A stretch of DNA of 64,000 nt, taken from assembly GCF_000006565.2 (NCBI RefSeq), contig NC_031474.1, forward strand, positions 2,825,662-2,889,661, read 5' to 3'. The DNA comes from Toxoplasma gondii ME49. Its lineage: Eukaryota; Apicomplexa; Conoidasida; Eucoccidiorida; Sarcocystidae. Below the pieces are notes generated by a model. That model had not been told where the DNA came from and ran no database searches. It saw only the letters and a list, made by a program, of their open reading frames with translations. Positions 21,554 through 34,800 of the stretch are shown here, piece by piece. Made by a program: the position numbers and the translations under genes. Positions within the stretch are counted from its first letter, which is position 1, and each line of letters begins with the position of its first letter.

Positions 21554-24007
21554 TGGAAAACGGGTAGACGAGAAGAGGCAGAAGAAAGTTCAACACGGGA
21601 GCGGCGAAGTGGTGGGGAAGGTGCCTCGAGGGTACCCAGAACCCAAACTGAACACTATTGCTTCAGACGACACTAAGGGAACACGTGTGTCCGTTTGCAT
21701 GTAGCAGTTTCCCCTGTCCGGTAGAAAAATGCGGAGAAAGCAGCGTCTGAAAGTCCTTTTATGATCTCACCAGTTCACGATGAATACTTTCAAGTGTTGG
21801 CGCAACATCAGTAAACAGCGAGCGCGCTTCCTGTATAGGAGCGAGGCGGCGGCGCCACGTCAACGGAGGAAACTGGAGAGGAACGATTAAGAGCTCCGAG
21901 ACTCTATGGTGGCTTTTGAAGCTGACGAATAGTCGTAGGCGTTGTAGGCATGAGACGCCTATAGGAAAAACCGAAAAAAGTGCACTGGTCTTTGAAGAAG
22001 TGTTCGCAGTAGACAGCGGTAACGGAAACAAGTTCAGTCGCTGTGCCGAAAAGCCGCCTATCTTCCTATGCCATATAGCTAAACGCCGTGTTTTCCGCCG
22101 CAAACATCCCCCGTCGCATCTCAGTCAATATCCTTCCGGAAAGAGGAAAGTGACTGAACCCTCATTCTTGCACGCGGAGCCCGCAGAGAAATTGTCGTGG
22201 TGCGGGAAGAAAAGCGTAGCACCGGAGAGCACACCGATACAGACATGCAATCGACAGGCCTGAGAAACTGATGACGACGACTTCCTTTTCCTGTTGGATC
22301 CTTTACAGTGTTTCAGATGTAGAATCGTGTCCAGCACTACAAAACGTAAATCCTACGAAGAATTGCTTAGCAGAGAAAACCCGTGGAAGGGAGAGACGCA
22401 CAGAAGCCGCACGCAAAAAGCTGTCCGTGTCGGTCAGCGAGGCTCAACGCCGTCCGAGCAGGTCACACTCATACGGGTGACTGTCGGAAATGGCAAACTC
22501 AAAAACATACGACAAACTGATTTATCTTCGGAAATGTGAGCTGAGAGACCTTGTGTCTGAAACTCAGTAAAAAGAGGAACCACCATCCGCCAATTACACA
22601 CAGGAAAAGGCAACATAGTTGCATGAGAGACTCGCCACAGCTGAGTAGGGAGCACGGCCCACGTTTTGTCTTGATGATGGATTCGCTGCCTCGCCGGAGA
22701 AAGAGACAACATTCAAAGACACAGCTGTACAATCCCTTAATGAGTCATCTGCTTCGTTATTAGAATAGGAGAAAACAGTGATGTCGAGAAGATTTTGTGT
22801 CGGTGGGACGGCCACACTGTCGTCCCTAGCGAGTCCAGAACGCGTCCTTGGGGAAGAAAAATTTTCGTTAAAAAGTGCCCAATTGCAGTGATCTAACAAC
22901 GATTATAAGATCATCCGAAACCGTGTTGTGTTCATAGGGGCCGTAGAATCGCTTCACTCCATCTGGTGTTTTCAGGTCGTCAGTGCAACGCCGGAGTGAA
23001 AAACAGGGCGGCTAAAAAGCACCTCGTTGTACCGCATACTGAACATGTAGCATGAGAACGCTGGCAATATTATCCTCTGTCACCATAATCAACGGCATGT
23101 GTCATCTCATCACGGTAACGCATAAAGGTATCGGCGATCTTTTTTACACCGGAAGCCTGTCATACGTCCCTATACAGATGTGTAAGTGTCATTGGTACGC
23201 ACAGTAGGATGGAACTCTGTGAGCACTTTTTGTGCTAAAGCAGTGTTATGTATCTGGCTGAGAAACGCAACCACTTTTAGAACTGAATGTCAACAGGCAG
23301 GACATGTAAAGCGACCCTTCCTTGTGCCTGTCAACAGCTTTTCGTCTGCCAACAGTTCGCGTCGGCAGTTTTGTCGAGTGACGGAAGGCAGGAACTGAAG
23401 AGAACTACTCAAAAAGAAACACTTGTCAAAAACATTTTCGAACTGACCATGCGACACAGTCAGCATTGAGAAACAGAAGGCCCTCGCTGGCGCATAATCC
23501 GGAAATCTTCCCCATCCATTGTTTATCGGCACTGCCCACATGGTCACCACTAACCATCTCATTAATTCACGCAGCCTGGAAAACACCGAAGGATTGTCGT
23601 ATGATCAATAAATGCGGCCTTCTGTACTTCGACTTCTGGATAAGGCCACCCTCAAAATACATCCCACCTACGCGCTCCGTCACTCAGCTGATACGTTTTA
23701 TTGTCATCATACTCTGTCCTAGCGTCAACAAAAAAGTGATGAGTAGCGTTCCCTGGATTCTATCGTTTTTCAACGTCTCCTTTGCCATCATCACATCGTT
23801 CTTGTGCTTGCTGCAGGGTGAACGGCCAGAACTGTTCAACCAAGAACTGGGAGGTGACCTCTTTACAAACCTCCCAGTGAGGATCCTTCGCGGTAGCAAG
23901 TATGTTACCGCATGTATCTTCAGTCTTGCTTTCGGTGGTGAAGGGCGCAATTTCATTGCAGTGCAAACAACACACATTCGAAGAGAAGGGATGAATGCCA
24001 GGATGTG
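21554..24007. other. Intergenic: Lifeguard leader and 3' UTR of upstream membrane gene
   Basis: Both flanking genes are on the minus strand. The stretch should hold the 3' UTR of the multi-pass membrane gene (stop at 24008-24010) and the promoter and leader of the Lifeguard gene. TGAGACG at 21951-21957 lies about 400 bases upstream of the Lifeguard ATG. A perfect 10-bp inverted repeat sits at 23846-23878. Open frames here start at TTG or are antisense to the gene model and were not accepted. Confidence 0.5.
21951..21957 (+). promoter_or_regulatory. WGAGACG-like element upstream of Lifeguard gene
   Basis: Exact TGAGACG, about 400 bases before the Lifeguard start codon (the gene reads on the other strand). 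The distance suits a proximal promoter element, and this motif is reported to work in Toxoplasma promoters. Only one copy was noticed here. Confidence 0.3.
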
Positions 24008-27000
24008 TTAGCTCCAGAGTGTTGGGACGTCGCATGTGTCGTTCTTTGTCCTCTCCGTCGTCAATTTTACTTTGTTTCCCGTGGCGGTATTCATCTGGTA
24101 CGAGTGAAACAGCCCTGTAAAACGCCGGCTCCGAGTGAGAAGGTCGACGACGGAGCCGAAGCAGACGAAGAAGCCATGAAGGAGGGCCAGGTGCACTAAC
24201 AAGGAAGAGATAGAAAGACAACAACACCCAAAAAAACACCCCGAACGGCAGGCGCTGGTATGTCTTCCTAACCTGCACATAACACGGGCCACAAGAAACC
24301 AGAGAAATGCATACGCTCACATGTGCAGAGAAGCAGCGAAAACAACACCCCAGGGGAATACCCGCAGTCAAGGTGTCTTTCTACTGTAAACGAGAAACAC
24401 GCCGGAACTGACAGTTTCTGGCATTTTTGTCAAGCTCCTTGAATCTATGTAGTTCAACGCATACTTAGGATCAGACCAAGAAAGTTCACAAGTGGAACTG
24501 CGATATGGGAGATTGCGATCACTTGGGCGTCTCCGTACGTTCTTTGGACGTGTATGCAACTCATGGATTACGGTAGTTTAAGCTGTTGCCGGCCCCGAAT
24601 AAGCAGGGAGGGAAGCAAACACTTTTTACAAATGGCTAGTCGATGTAGCATGCATAAGAAATATCCACCATCTAGAAAAGCATACCGTGCGTTGCCGCAG
24701 AAGGGCCGCGAGAAACGCGCACGCGACGCTGACAGGCAGCAGCCTCGATTTCAGTCTCTCGACAACGGTTCTCAACCCTGGCGACGTCATAAGCCTCGTC
24801 ACGAGAAGACGGACCAAGACGGGAGCGACAGGAGGGAACAGCTTCTTCCGTGGTCCTGAAAAGCCAGCATCATATGCAGGGAATAAAAATCTACGTTGTC
24901 ACCGCCGAGTGACTACCGGAGCGGTACGGCGCCGGGTCTTGTCCGGAAAAGACGGCACTCCACGAAACAAAATGGCTTCACGTAAGTGAAATGGATACAA
25001 CTGTAGACTTTAGAAGGTAGATTACAGACTATCACCACCCAAGGTTTATAAGATCTGTGGGCATGTCTGTTCGGTAAAAAAAAACAACCAACACGCCACC
25101 ATCACAACGGGTCTGCGGGTGGTAATCAATTGAAACATTCCAGAATGTGGAACGGATCAAGTACTTCTAAACAGAGATGCTTACAAGACAATGTCCAAGC
25201 ACTCTTGTGATGCTACATACACGTTTTTGATACCTCCAGGCAGACAGACTTTTCCGTTTTTTGTCACAGCGAAAGGAATGTACACTGCCTGCATCACTCC
25301 TCGACTATATTTCACAGCTTAGTTTTCATCGAGGTCCCCACGTTACGTACAAGGGGCTAAAAGTCCTTCACCGCAGTTTGCAAATCATCTATTGTGTCTT
25401 TGCTTCAACGGGTTTGTCAACCCCATTCCGTCTCTTTACCAGTGCGTAGTCCCAGTTGGCTGACGACTTCGCAAGCCTGTCGCTCGAGTTTTGATATCTT
25501 CAAATCTCTGCCCGTATAATACGCGTCGAACGAGGGGACGAACTGATGAGCCGGACGAGGAGGAGGGATAAGCTCCTTCGACCAGGGAAACGCGTCCTCT
25601 GGTCTCAGATGAAGTAATGAGAAAAGGTCATCCTCAATCTCTGAGTCGAGTTCATTGTTGCTCGCTCTAGACGCCAGTCTCGAGAGCGGTCCTTGAATCG
25701 TCGCAGTCGAATGACGAAGTGGAGACTTTGTCCCTTTTTCTTCCGCTCGTGCACCCATCAAGGGAGACGTACCGTCTCGCGCGTGTGCCCAGTCCGATTG
25801 CCGAAAAGGCATATTCAAGGCCGACGCTGCCTCACAGGTTGGCAGTTGTTGCCGAAGCTGCAGGTGTGTTTCCATATGGAGAGTGGGGGAAGCAAAGCAA
25901 GAATAAGGACGTGAAGCGGTACTACAGCCCCTGTCAGTCACGCACGGATCGTGCGCTAAACTTGCATCACCATGTGGAGTCTTCAGTGATTCGAAACCTC
26001 CGTTCAGTCCCTTGTCACCGGTGGGGATCGCCTGCTGTGCGATTCGCGTTTCGTTTTCATTTTCGTTGGAGTATGCTTGCGCGTCCGTACACCCTGGGCC
26101 CATAACTCTTGCTATTCTACCAGAGTCGCCATTCTCTGTTTGGCTTTCCCCACAGGCCGCTTCGAGAGCGTCACCTTCAGTGAGAGACATTGGAGGATTC
26201 ACGGCACGCTTCTGAAGATCTATCCTCCTTGTTCGTACCCCCGTCCCATAAAAGACGCACTTCCACGACTTCGGCATAGCGTGAACGACCCCGCGAGTCG
26301 TGAGAGCCTTGACGAGGAAGGGGTGCCAGCCCTCCAAGAGTGCTAAAGCCTCTTCAGGAGTCGGGTTGGAGAACAGAAGCGCAAGAAGACGGGAAATGTA
26401 GAAGCTATGCCTTCCAGAAGACAGCTGTAGGTACAGCAAGTCAAGCAGCCGTTCCTCTTCCAGCATTTTTGCCACTCTCGGAGACACCGCCACAGCGAGT
26501 CCGTGAACCCGTATTAGATAAACAAAACTACCAATCAGCGCGCCAGCACTCATTAGGAATACGCTGCCAAACACACACACAGGCAGACTCAGAAACTGAG
26601 CAAAAAGAAGAAGCATCGAAACTAAAGCGGCAAAACCAAGAATGCGCGTGTGGCGACTTTGGAACCAAGTCGTCAGCACCTTCGCACGAACTTCGCGCCT
26701 TCGAACTGCCCCGCCAACGGTTGTTCGCTCTCCGCAAAAAGAATCACATCGGTCCATGTCAAGCAGAAGAGGTTCGCGACTTATCGTCGTTTCCCTGTTG
26801 ACGGCAGAAAAACTGGTATTTTCGGGCATCTCAGGAGAGTCTTCGTGTCTTGTTAAAGGTGCTAACTGAGGCGCTCCAGCGATGAACAGCAGATCTGGTT
26901 CCAGAGACACAAAATGCGGATTTCGAAGTGACACGACCTGCCTGTCTTCAGTCTCCCTCGTTTTAGCACATTCCTGGTACACCAGCTCCCTTCTCTCAGT

Positions 27001-28602
27001 TGCCATTCGTTTTTGTGATTCTCCCGGTGGTCCCCTACCAGGACTGGGTTCCTCACGATGGGGAGAAGGCATTGTCTGCGATGACGCAGGGGCCTCCTCC
27101 GATGCATCAGACGGGGAGCGTTCTCGAACTCTGCCCATCCGGCGCGAACAGAGGCTGTGAAAGAATTTTACCGGAAAGACTTCCCGGTGTGCTGAACGCC
27201 CTTGTGCGTCCCCTGACCTGTGACGCTGGCCACGCGCTTGATTCTCAGCATGCCTTTGCTTCCCTGGGGGCTCTATTGAGTTTCCAGAGGGACACGGGAC
27301 ACAGGAGTCTGCAAAGGAACAAACACGGGTCGTCAGAATTTCCGAGACCGGGGCATCATCGTCGAACACTTGAGGAGCGTTGACATGGTCAGAGGATTTC
27401 AGTGGCGCAGAAGAGAACGACGATGTCACTCCACCCACGGAAGGGCAAGACAACGGAGACAGAGGGGAAGACGTTGACGAAAGGTGAACAGTTAGCAACG
27501 CCCAGGGATCCTCTACAGACACCGCAGACAGGTGCGGAGGTTGGCAGGCGTTTCCTGTTCTAGAAAGAAGCGACTCTTCTCGAGATTTTGCGCCATCGAC
27601 CTCCGCTGCATCCTCGTGATGGACAGCATGATTTATCGTTTCGGTCTTTGGCAACAAGGAAATGTCAGCTGGAGCACTATCCGAAGAAATCGAAACGAAC
27701 GACGTCCTTGAGACACCTACACGATCCTGAGGATCTGAATGGGGGGAACACGGTTTAGAAGATGTCATTTGCTTTTCCTTCTCAGTGTTCCTCCCATGAA
27801 CTATGGCACTGAAGTGCCCACTACAGTCGGTCCACAAGGACAGGGTTCTGACGAAACTGCAAATGGCCATACTTCGGTGTATGCACGCAAGAGCAAGTTC
27901 ACAGAGCGGTGAAGGCTTCCACCAGCGCTGCCTTTTCGTCTCAAGTCCACTTCTATTTGAGGTCGCTTCTTCCGGAGATGATGACAAAGGCTTTTCGGTT
28001 CCTGTTTGGGTCTGAAACGCACTGTCTGAAGAAGACTCCTTCATACACCCGAAAAGAGAACGAAGGCACTGATGCACCATGCTCGAAGGCGGCCCATCAA
28101 CAGATCCGCGACGTTGACCTTCCTCTGATTCTTGTTCTGATGCCGTGGTCCGGTTCCACCAAAATACTGTCCTCTTGGACGCGGCCTTCTGTCGGACTCG
28201 GATTTCTATCTCTCGGTCTGCCCCGTCAGACCTTGTCGAGGTGCACGGCGGCAAGAATACAGAGCTCTTGGGCGTGTCATCGTCTTCAGATGACGGCGTT
28301 ACATCGCCATATCGTCCTACGTAGATCACAGGGGTTTGTTCCACGGTGGTGTCACCTTTTCCGGTGCCCCGGCAGGTCTTTGCCATTGTGAATGCTCCCT
28401 TCTCCCTCTTCGTTTCTTTTACAATCGAGACAGGCAGCCCGTCACATTGTCCTCTTTTTCTCAAGAGGGAGGTCTCCTCAAAACCCTCTGCACCCGCCGA
28501 GCCTTCTCCGTCTTTACAAGAGCTGAGGAACGAAGGTGGGACTGCCGGATGCGGATAGACCGGAGGGGACGGCTCCATACGCAGAGAAGTCCAACGGGCC
28601 AT
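24008..28602 (-). CDS. Unrecognised multi-pass membrane protein, four-exon model
   Basis: The first exon (28602-25440) starts at an ATG in good context and encodes 1054 residues. The first 640 or so are Ser/Pro/charged and disordered. A double membrane segment follows at about 654-700 (ILGFAALVSMLLLFAQF, then VFLMSAGALIGSFVYLI). After it comes a well-ordered stretch (VAKMLEEERLLDLLYLQLSS ... ALALLEGWHPFLVKALTTRG) that could be a helical soluble domain. Three small phase-compatible exons then add more hydrophobic segments: 24855-24630 (LLPVSVACAFLAALL), 24541-24465 (VIAISHIAVPLVNFLGLIL) and 24195-24008 (HLALLHGFFVCFGSVVDLL). The predicted total is 1217 residues. The junction of exons 2 and 3 is the weak point: the donor and acceptor are poor and a second donor at 24685 exists. 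I recognise no family. If the small exons are ignored, the frame simply stops at 25417. Probably lineage-specific. Confidence 0.6.
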
Positions 28603-31600
28603 TGAGAATCCACTTTTTCAGTTTTCCTGCTAAATGAAGAGCAAATTATTTGAATTGGAGGACGAGAGTGGGGGGGGGGAAAGTGACATGGGAAAAGGAA
28701 TAAATATGTTGTTATGGTCCTACAAAAAAATGGGCACGGGAAGTCTTCGTGGTCGATTCAAGGTTAGATGCACCGGCAGAATACAGGTGACGTTCCGATG
28801 ATCATAACAGGTTCAGAAGAGGACCTACGCAGAAGATGACAGGAAACACATGGTGTAAGGACATATATCTAAGAAAAAGTGGAGACGTCACTACTGTCGT
28901 CGTGAACGTCAAGCATTCTCGCAGTCAAGCAGCCTGTATCCACGCTGAGAATCAGTCGAAGGCTCTGCTCCGAGAAAAAGGTCCGCCCGGGCGAACAAGC
29001 GGAATATCAGCTTCTAGGGGACCAATAAAAAACGCGAAATTGAAAGCGATCGAATAAAAACGACACCCAGCATTTGGTTTTTCGGTGCTGGCCAACTTCC
29101 CCGGGAAATATCCCCCGTCAGCTGGCGTGTGCAAACGCGGTTCCTGTTCTTGAGCACACACTCTACTGTGTTCGCCGGCGCGAGATGACAGCTAAACCAA
29201 CTAAAAGCCAAGGTGAACAGAGAAGAAAAGAGCAGCCTTCACATCGTGCAACCAAAAAAATGAGAGTTTTCGATATCCCCACTGCGAGAGATGGGTTAAA
29301 ATAGTGACCTGGAACTTGTGACCGGCACAGGTCCTAATTTCTCAATGCCGCGCTAGGAAATTATGCTGATGACCAAACGATCCAGATCATCTCCAAACAA
29401 CAGAAAAGAAGAGGAACCCACTCCAGTGCATAGGCCTCTGCAACGTCTTTTTTCTATCCCTATTTCCCTCGACCTAGGTGAAAACGAGTGGCCAAAAAGT
29501 CCACCAGCGACGACGGGAACTGCCCCTTCTGGCTGTCTCGCCGTTGGGCTATGTCGTGGCTCAGAATACCAGACACAAGTTTCACCATTGGCGCACAGAA
29601 ATTATCATCATATACAAAGATCACGTGCACCGTGTGGAAGTTGAAAATTGCTTATGGTTCTTTCCCATGCGAGAGATAGGCGCAAGCGAACAAAAATGAA
29701 ACGTTTTTGGGCTTATTCTTTTTTGCGACCCTTCTCTGGGCAGAACGAAAAGCTCAGTGCCACCACTCTACGCCACCTCCTTATGGAAGAGAGTCACTTT
29801 TCTGGACGTATGATTACAGTCATGCCTAGATCTGTTGGACTACAAGCACATCTATGGTAACGGCAGCCTGCACCACACCAGTAGTCCGTGGCTACCCCCG
29901 ATGAACAAAAAAGAAGTGGTGAAACTCTAAGACATTTTAGGCCCACGAACGCAGGCACATCTTCTTTCGAGTGACAACCTACCAGCAAGTCTTCGTTCCT
30001 CTATGAAGTCCCTTGAGCCGCAAATTTTTGCTATATTTTGTGTTTTGACCTACGGGGCTGTTTTGTATTAGAATATAGTTCTACCTCATTTTTGCACATG
30101 AATGATAAAACTGGTCGTCCGTTTGTCTCCTCACTGAGCGTACTTTGACCTTTGGCTATGTGGAAGGCCCCAGCAGTTACACACTCTCTTGTGAACGGAA
30201 AACATGCAGCTGCTAAACGCAAAGCGGCAGACCGTGAATTACTGCACAGAAAGGAGCAGTTTCACGTCCGTTTGAAGACCTAATTCCGAACGAACAATTC
30301 ACCTAGTGAGTAAACTTCTTCTGTCTGTTTCTAATATGACGTTGGTTTGTAAGAGTCGCAATTGTGTGGTTCTTTTCCTAGCCCTCGGGGACGAGAGACA
30401 GGCAGGCACGAACAAGCGTGTGGCGACAAGGGGAAGTTTCCAACCCAAGGAACCCACATGTGGGCCCTAATTTTTCCCGAAGAGGAGACACATTTCCAGT
30501 GTGTAAAGAAGTAGCAGCTCTGTCATTGTGCTTCTAGATACTGTTTGTTCTGCCGGGCTCTTCACTCATGTTGAGAATTCAGACACTGGCTTGAGGCGCT
30601 CTGGTGCATGCAATGCGTATAGTCATCGCAGCTGCATACTCCGCACCTGCTCCATCCTTCATTTCGCTAGCCTTAGCCGTTCTTAATCTTTTTCTCCTTG
30701 CTGTTGAGCGTCTGTTTTGCGGTTTCCTTCTCAATTCTGCCCTCGTGTCACTTCTTCCCTTCTCCTCACTCGTATTCAATTTCTGGCAAACGCTTTTCTC
30801 ATTGGCCAACGCGTTGCCCGTTATGTCTCCAAAACTTCTTACTCCCCACCTCATTCTCCTGGACTTGGCACCACCTGTTTTTCTTCACAACTTCATTTCA
30901 ACACACGCAAAAACTCCTACTGACTGCACAGCGGTGCCTGCCGACTAGGGTTCCCTTCCGTCGTCAGTGGATGTTCCAAGTCTCGTCTGTTTCATCAAGT
31001 GTAGCAGCGGGACCTTGATACGACTGTTGAAAAAACAAAAACGTTTGCATTATTTATTTGTACCACCCCTTACATAAAACCTAACAAATAACATAACTCG
31101 AGGCGTGCCATGAGTGTGTCACATGCTTCGTGTTTCCAGTTTTAAAGGTGAAAAATGGACTCGCGCGGGGTGAGACAGCATCGATGTCCACGCTCCAAAA
31201 GCGCAAATTCATTTTCGCACAATTTTGTCCAGTTACTCAGCTTGCGGACATCTCTTGCGTGCGAGTCTTGACCACATCCGGTGATGACGCTTGGAACGGA
31301 AACCGACGGTCTATGTATCATGCCGAGCTGTGAAGGGATGTCGATTCGAGCAAGATAACTGATTCTCCACCGAAAAGCGTCTCCGTGTGGATCCCTAAAC
31401 AGCGAAAACGATCGGACAGGGAAGCCGTACAGATACGAGAGATCTGAAAGGTAAACAGGCATGGCGAAGGTGTATCACACCTTTTGGCTGCCGTTGCGGC
31501 TCGTGTCACACCGTGTACCAAGTATCAACTTAGATGCACCGATGGAAATAGTTAATGCTTGTACGGTTTGTACCTACTTGACGCCTCAGTTTAAGCAGAA

Positions 31601-31806
31601 CTGTAGTTTATCGGGACTAAAGTCAGCATAATCAATTAAGAGGTTTGTTCACCCACTTCCCTCTAGACGGTACCATACACCGTATAGGGAAGGCGGGGTG
31701 AGGGCCCTTCTATTTTCTGCGTCCAAATTCCATAACATGACCGTCTCTGTCTTTTGATTGTCGTCGGAAACACGGCTTCGACTCCATTGTCCCTGCTGGT
31801 TTGGCG
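28603..31806. other. Divergent intergenic region between membrane gene and Der gene
   Basis: Two head-to-head genes share this 3.2-kb region, so it should hold both promoters and leaders. A run of ten G at 28670-28679 lies about 70 bases upstream of the membrane gene's ATG. TGCATGCA occurs at 30605-30612. A pyrimidine-rich stretch at 30640-30920 reads as a hydrophobic 114-codon frame on the plus strand, but I see no sign that it is a gene. Confidence 0.5.
30605..30612 (+). promoter_or_regulatory. TRP-2-like TGCATGCA motif upstream of Der gene
   Basis: The octamer fits [T/C]GCATGC[G/A], a motif reported at Toxoplasma ribosomal-protein promoters. It lies about 1.2 kb upstream of the Der-type GTPase start. 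A link with ribosome biogenesis regulation is attractive, but one copy at that distance is weak evidence. Confidence 0.25.
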
Positions 31807-34800
31807 ATGAGTGGTGCAGAGAAGAGAGGCGCCCGGTTGGGCGCGACATCAAGTTCTCTGTGGTTAGCACCTATTAGATACTTCGACTACCTTGGTCGAT
31901 TCAACACCTCTAAAATCGTCTCGTCTTCTCCACGTTTTAGTTGTCTCCGTTGTCTCCTCTCCGTTTCACATTCCGTATCGCGAGCCCGCCCCTTGGCGTT
32001 GCTTTCTGCGTCGCAGAAGCACTGCCTTTGTCCATCTCTTCCTGCGAGTCGCTTTTCCCATGACCCTTCCTCCGTCAGTTGTTCTCTTTGTCGCAACGAT
32101 CTCTCAAAAGGAGGAGGATCCGTGAAATTTGAGTTTCCACCTCGGCGACAAACACCTCTACACCCGTCCAGCAGTGCTTCCCCTTCTGTTCGTACCTCTT
32201 CCACCGTATCGTCTGCCGTACGGTATACCCCCGCTCCGCTGGTTCGTCTGTCTTCTTGTTCCCCTCTAGACACCGCTTCGTTTTCCAGCTTGTGTGTATC
32301 GCCGAGCAGTAAGCTATCAGATGGTGTCCAGGGTCCACTACATCGACAACTGGGGAACTCTGCTTCGCGGCCATTGCGCTGGATTTCATCTGCTTCTCGC
32401 CTCTTAAGTTACAATGCTGTCGGTCCGTTTGCGGTACATCCTTTGCCACGTTTTTCTCTAACCCGCTACCTTTCGAGCTCCCGACGGAGATCGTCTGACG
32501 CTCTCTCACGGATTCACCCAAAGCTGCAGCGGGCGCCAGACCTGTCGGTTCACCCACTGAAAGTCGTTCTTGTGGGTCGTCCAAATGTAGGCAAATCCTC
32601 CCTTTTTAATCGTCTGATCAGTGGAACGCGAGGAAACTCTACGTCCTCGCCCTTTGCCCGGTTAAAGCGTCTGCAGCAAGCGATTGTGTCCCCACAGGCA
32701 GGCACATCGCGGGACCGAAAGGAGGCAAGGGCAGTCTTCGGCGGTCTTCAGCTGCTTCTTGTCGACACGGGAGGGCTCGAGGACACCGAAACCACAGAGG
32801 CATGCGAGCTGCTTATCAACATGAGAAAACAGGTATCTTATGCAGAGAACCAGACACCAGAAAAAATGTTAGCGCACGTGCTGCTGACCGTGCTTCGCAC
32901 ATTTTGACATAAAAAATGCACCTCCCTTCACAAAGATGTCGTGCGGGTTGCTACCCTTGCGAATGATGTTTGTTGCTTGCTTGGCGTCTGTAGAAGTTGC
33001 TTTCTTATCGTAATCCATCGCTGTTGTCTGCTTGTTTCACTAAGGTGCGTTTTGCCCTGAAGGACGCCGACTGCGTTCTCTTCCTCATTGACGCCACTGA
33101 AGGAGTAACACCTGTTGACATTCTGCTAAGCCGCCTTCTGAATGACTGGCTAGACGAACAGCAGCGAATTGACACTGCCAAACAGGCAAAAGTGATGCTA
33201 CGTATTCCTCCCGAATCAATTATTGTGAGAGCTTCGGCGGCGTCGGTCGCAGCCGTCCAGGCCGAAGGGGGGGGGAGTCTGAGGCAGCGAGTTCATGCCG
33301 GCACTGCGGGCCGTGTGTCGCTTGTCTCTGACCCCCGCGAAGGCCCACAAAAGAGACGACGAACAAAAGCGCGAGCAGACGAGGCGAAGGGGGACTGTTG
33401 GAACGAGCACAAAAGCCACGACGGTGGAGAGGTTGCTACCAGCTGCTCCGTCGGAGACGGGAGAAAAAAGAACGTTGCCGACCAAAAGCGGATGCTGCAG
33501 AGCCATGATCCGGGAGGTGTCGAGGAAGCCGAGCGAATTCCTGTCATTCTCGTTGTCAACAAGGCAGACGGTTGCTTCTTCGGTGATTACCTGGCGGACT
33601 GCTACGACCTGCATCTGGGGGCGCCTGTGCTCGTCTCGGCGAAGAAGAATGAAGTGAGTGTCCGTGGGCAACATGACGCGTCGTGGGTATTCTCGTGGAG
33701 CGGTGTTTCAATTGACAGTGGGTATCGCCAGCGTGGAAGTATCTCCTGTTAATGCAGACACTCCATTAGACGTCAATTCGTCTGCCAAAAAAGAAGACGT
33801 GGACTCCGGTGTACACGCCAGGAGCCGGAGAAAACAAGCGGTTTCAGAAGTGACAAATGTTCGTCCAGCACTCTCGTCATTTCCCTTCTTCTGGAATGTC
33901 ATCCGATCATAAGCAATTCCTTTTGCCGATGTTGAATCCGCAGCGATTTTCGCGTTACCACAGCTGAAGAAAGACGCATAATTTTGGAATGACGAGCGTG
34001 AACCGACCTTCTGCTCCTATTGAATTCACGCCACGTGGGTGACTGGAAGTCTCATCGGTTGTCTGGCAAACACAGAATTCTTAAGAGAACGTCAGACGTG
34101 ATATGTGTTTCTGCATCAGTTCACCGTAAGCCTCCGACTTCGTTCCTTGTCCTTTCTTGCAGGGTATGGATGACCTCTACGATCGCCTGGTGCTCGAAGT
34201 TGGTCACCTTCAGGACACCACGGAGGGCTTGTTCGGAAACGCCAGCAACATGGTGGAAGATGAGGAAGACGCCACCCTCAGCGCAGACGACGACACACCA
34301 GTTCACGACGGAGGAACGGAAGAGTCAGACTTGGAGGGAGACCCTCAACTGGAAAAAGAGGAGCCTCCTCACAAGGAGGCAGCTCCAGTTTCAGACTATG
34401 AGGCGGAAGAGAGCATTGAACTGCTGCCGGAGGTAGGAGGCAAACGGTCACTATCTGCCGTTGCATAAAAGCCGGTTCCATTCTGTTTTTACCTTTATTA
34501 TGACGTCTTGACAAACGTCCCGAGTTACGTCAACCGCGCCGGACTCCTGAAAAAATAGAGCACTGAACGAAACGTCGATTGCAGCTCTGGTGGACTGGAC
34601 CTCCTCTCGCTACCTTCCCCGCTGCCTATGGAGGTCGTGAGGTTATGCTCTTGACAACTTGTTGTCTTCCCGATAATACGCAGTTATTGCATTGTTGAGC
34701 CCGTGTCTGTGAATCCGGCGTATGTTTTTAAGAAGGCAAAGGGTCTGTATGTGCCTGTCTCTAATTCTCATGCTTCATCAGTCCCCGTGTATTCTCGTTA

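Noticed and set aside
23466..24011. 181-codon plus-strand frame
   Set aside because: It starts at TTG and runs antisense to the 3' end of the membrane gene model; no motif is visible.
24686..24700. Alternative donor GTATGC for exon 2 of the membrane gene
   Set aside because: It ends exon 2 in phase 0, and no acceptor before the next hydrophobic exon accepts phase 0; kept only as an alternative.
28670..28679. Run of ten G
   Set aside because: A homopolymer in a leader; may be length-variable but carries no further signal.
30604..30948. 114-codon hydrophobic plus-strand frame
   Set aside because: The DNA is a pyrimidine-rich stretch that encodes Leu/Phe/Ser by composition; the start is GTG with no good ATG context and no homology is recognised.
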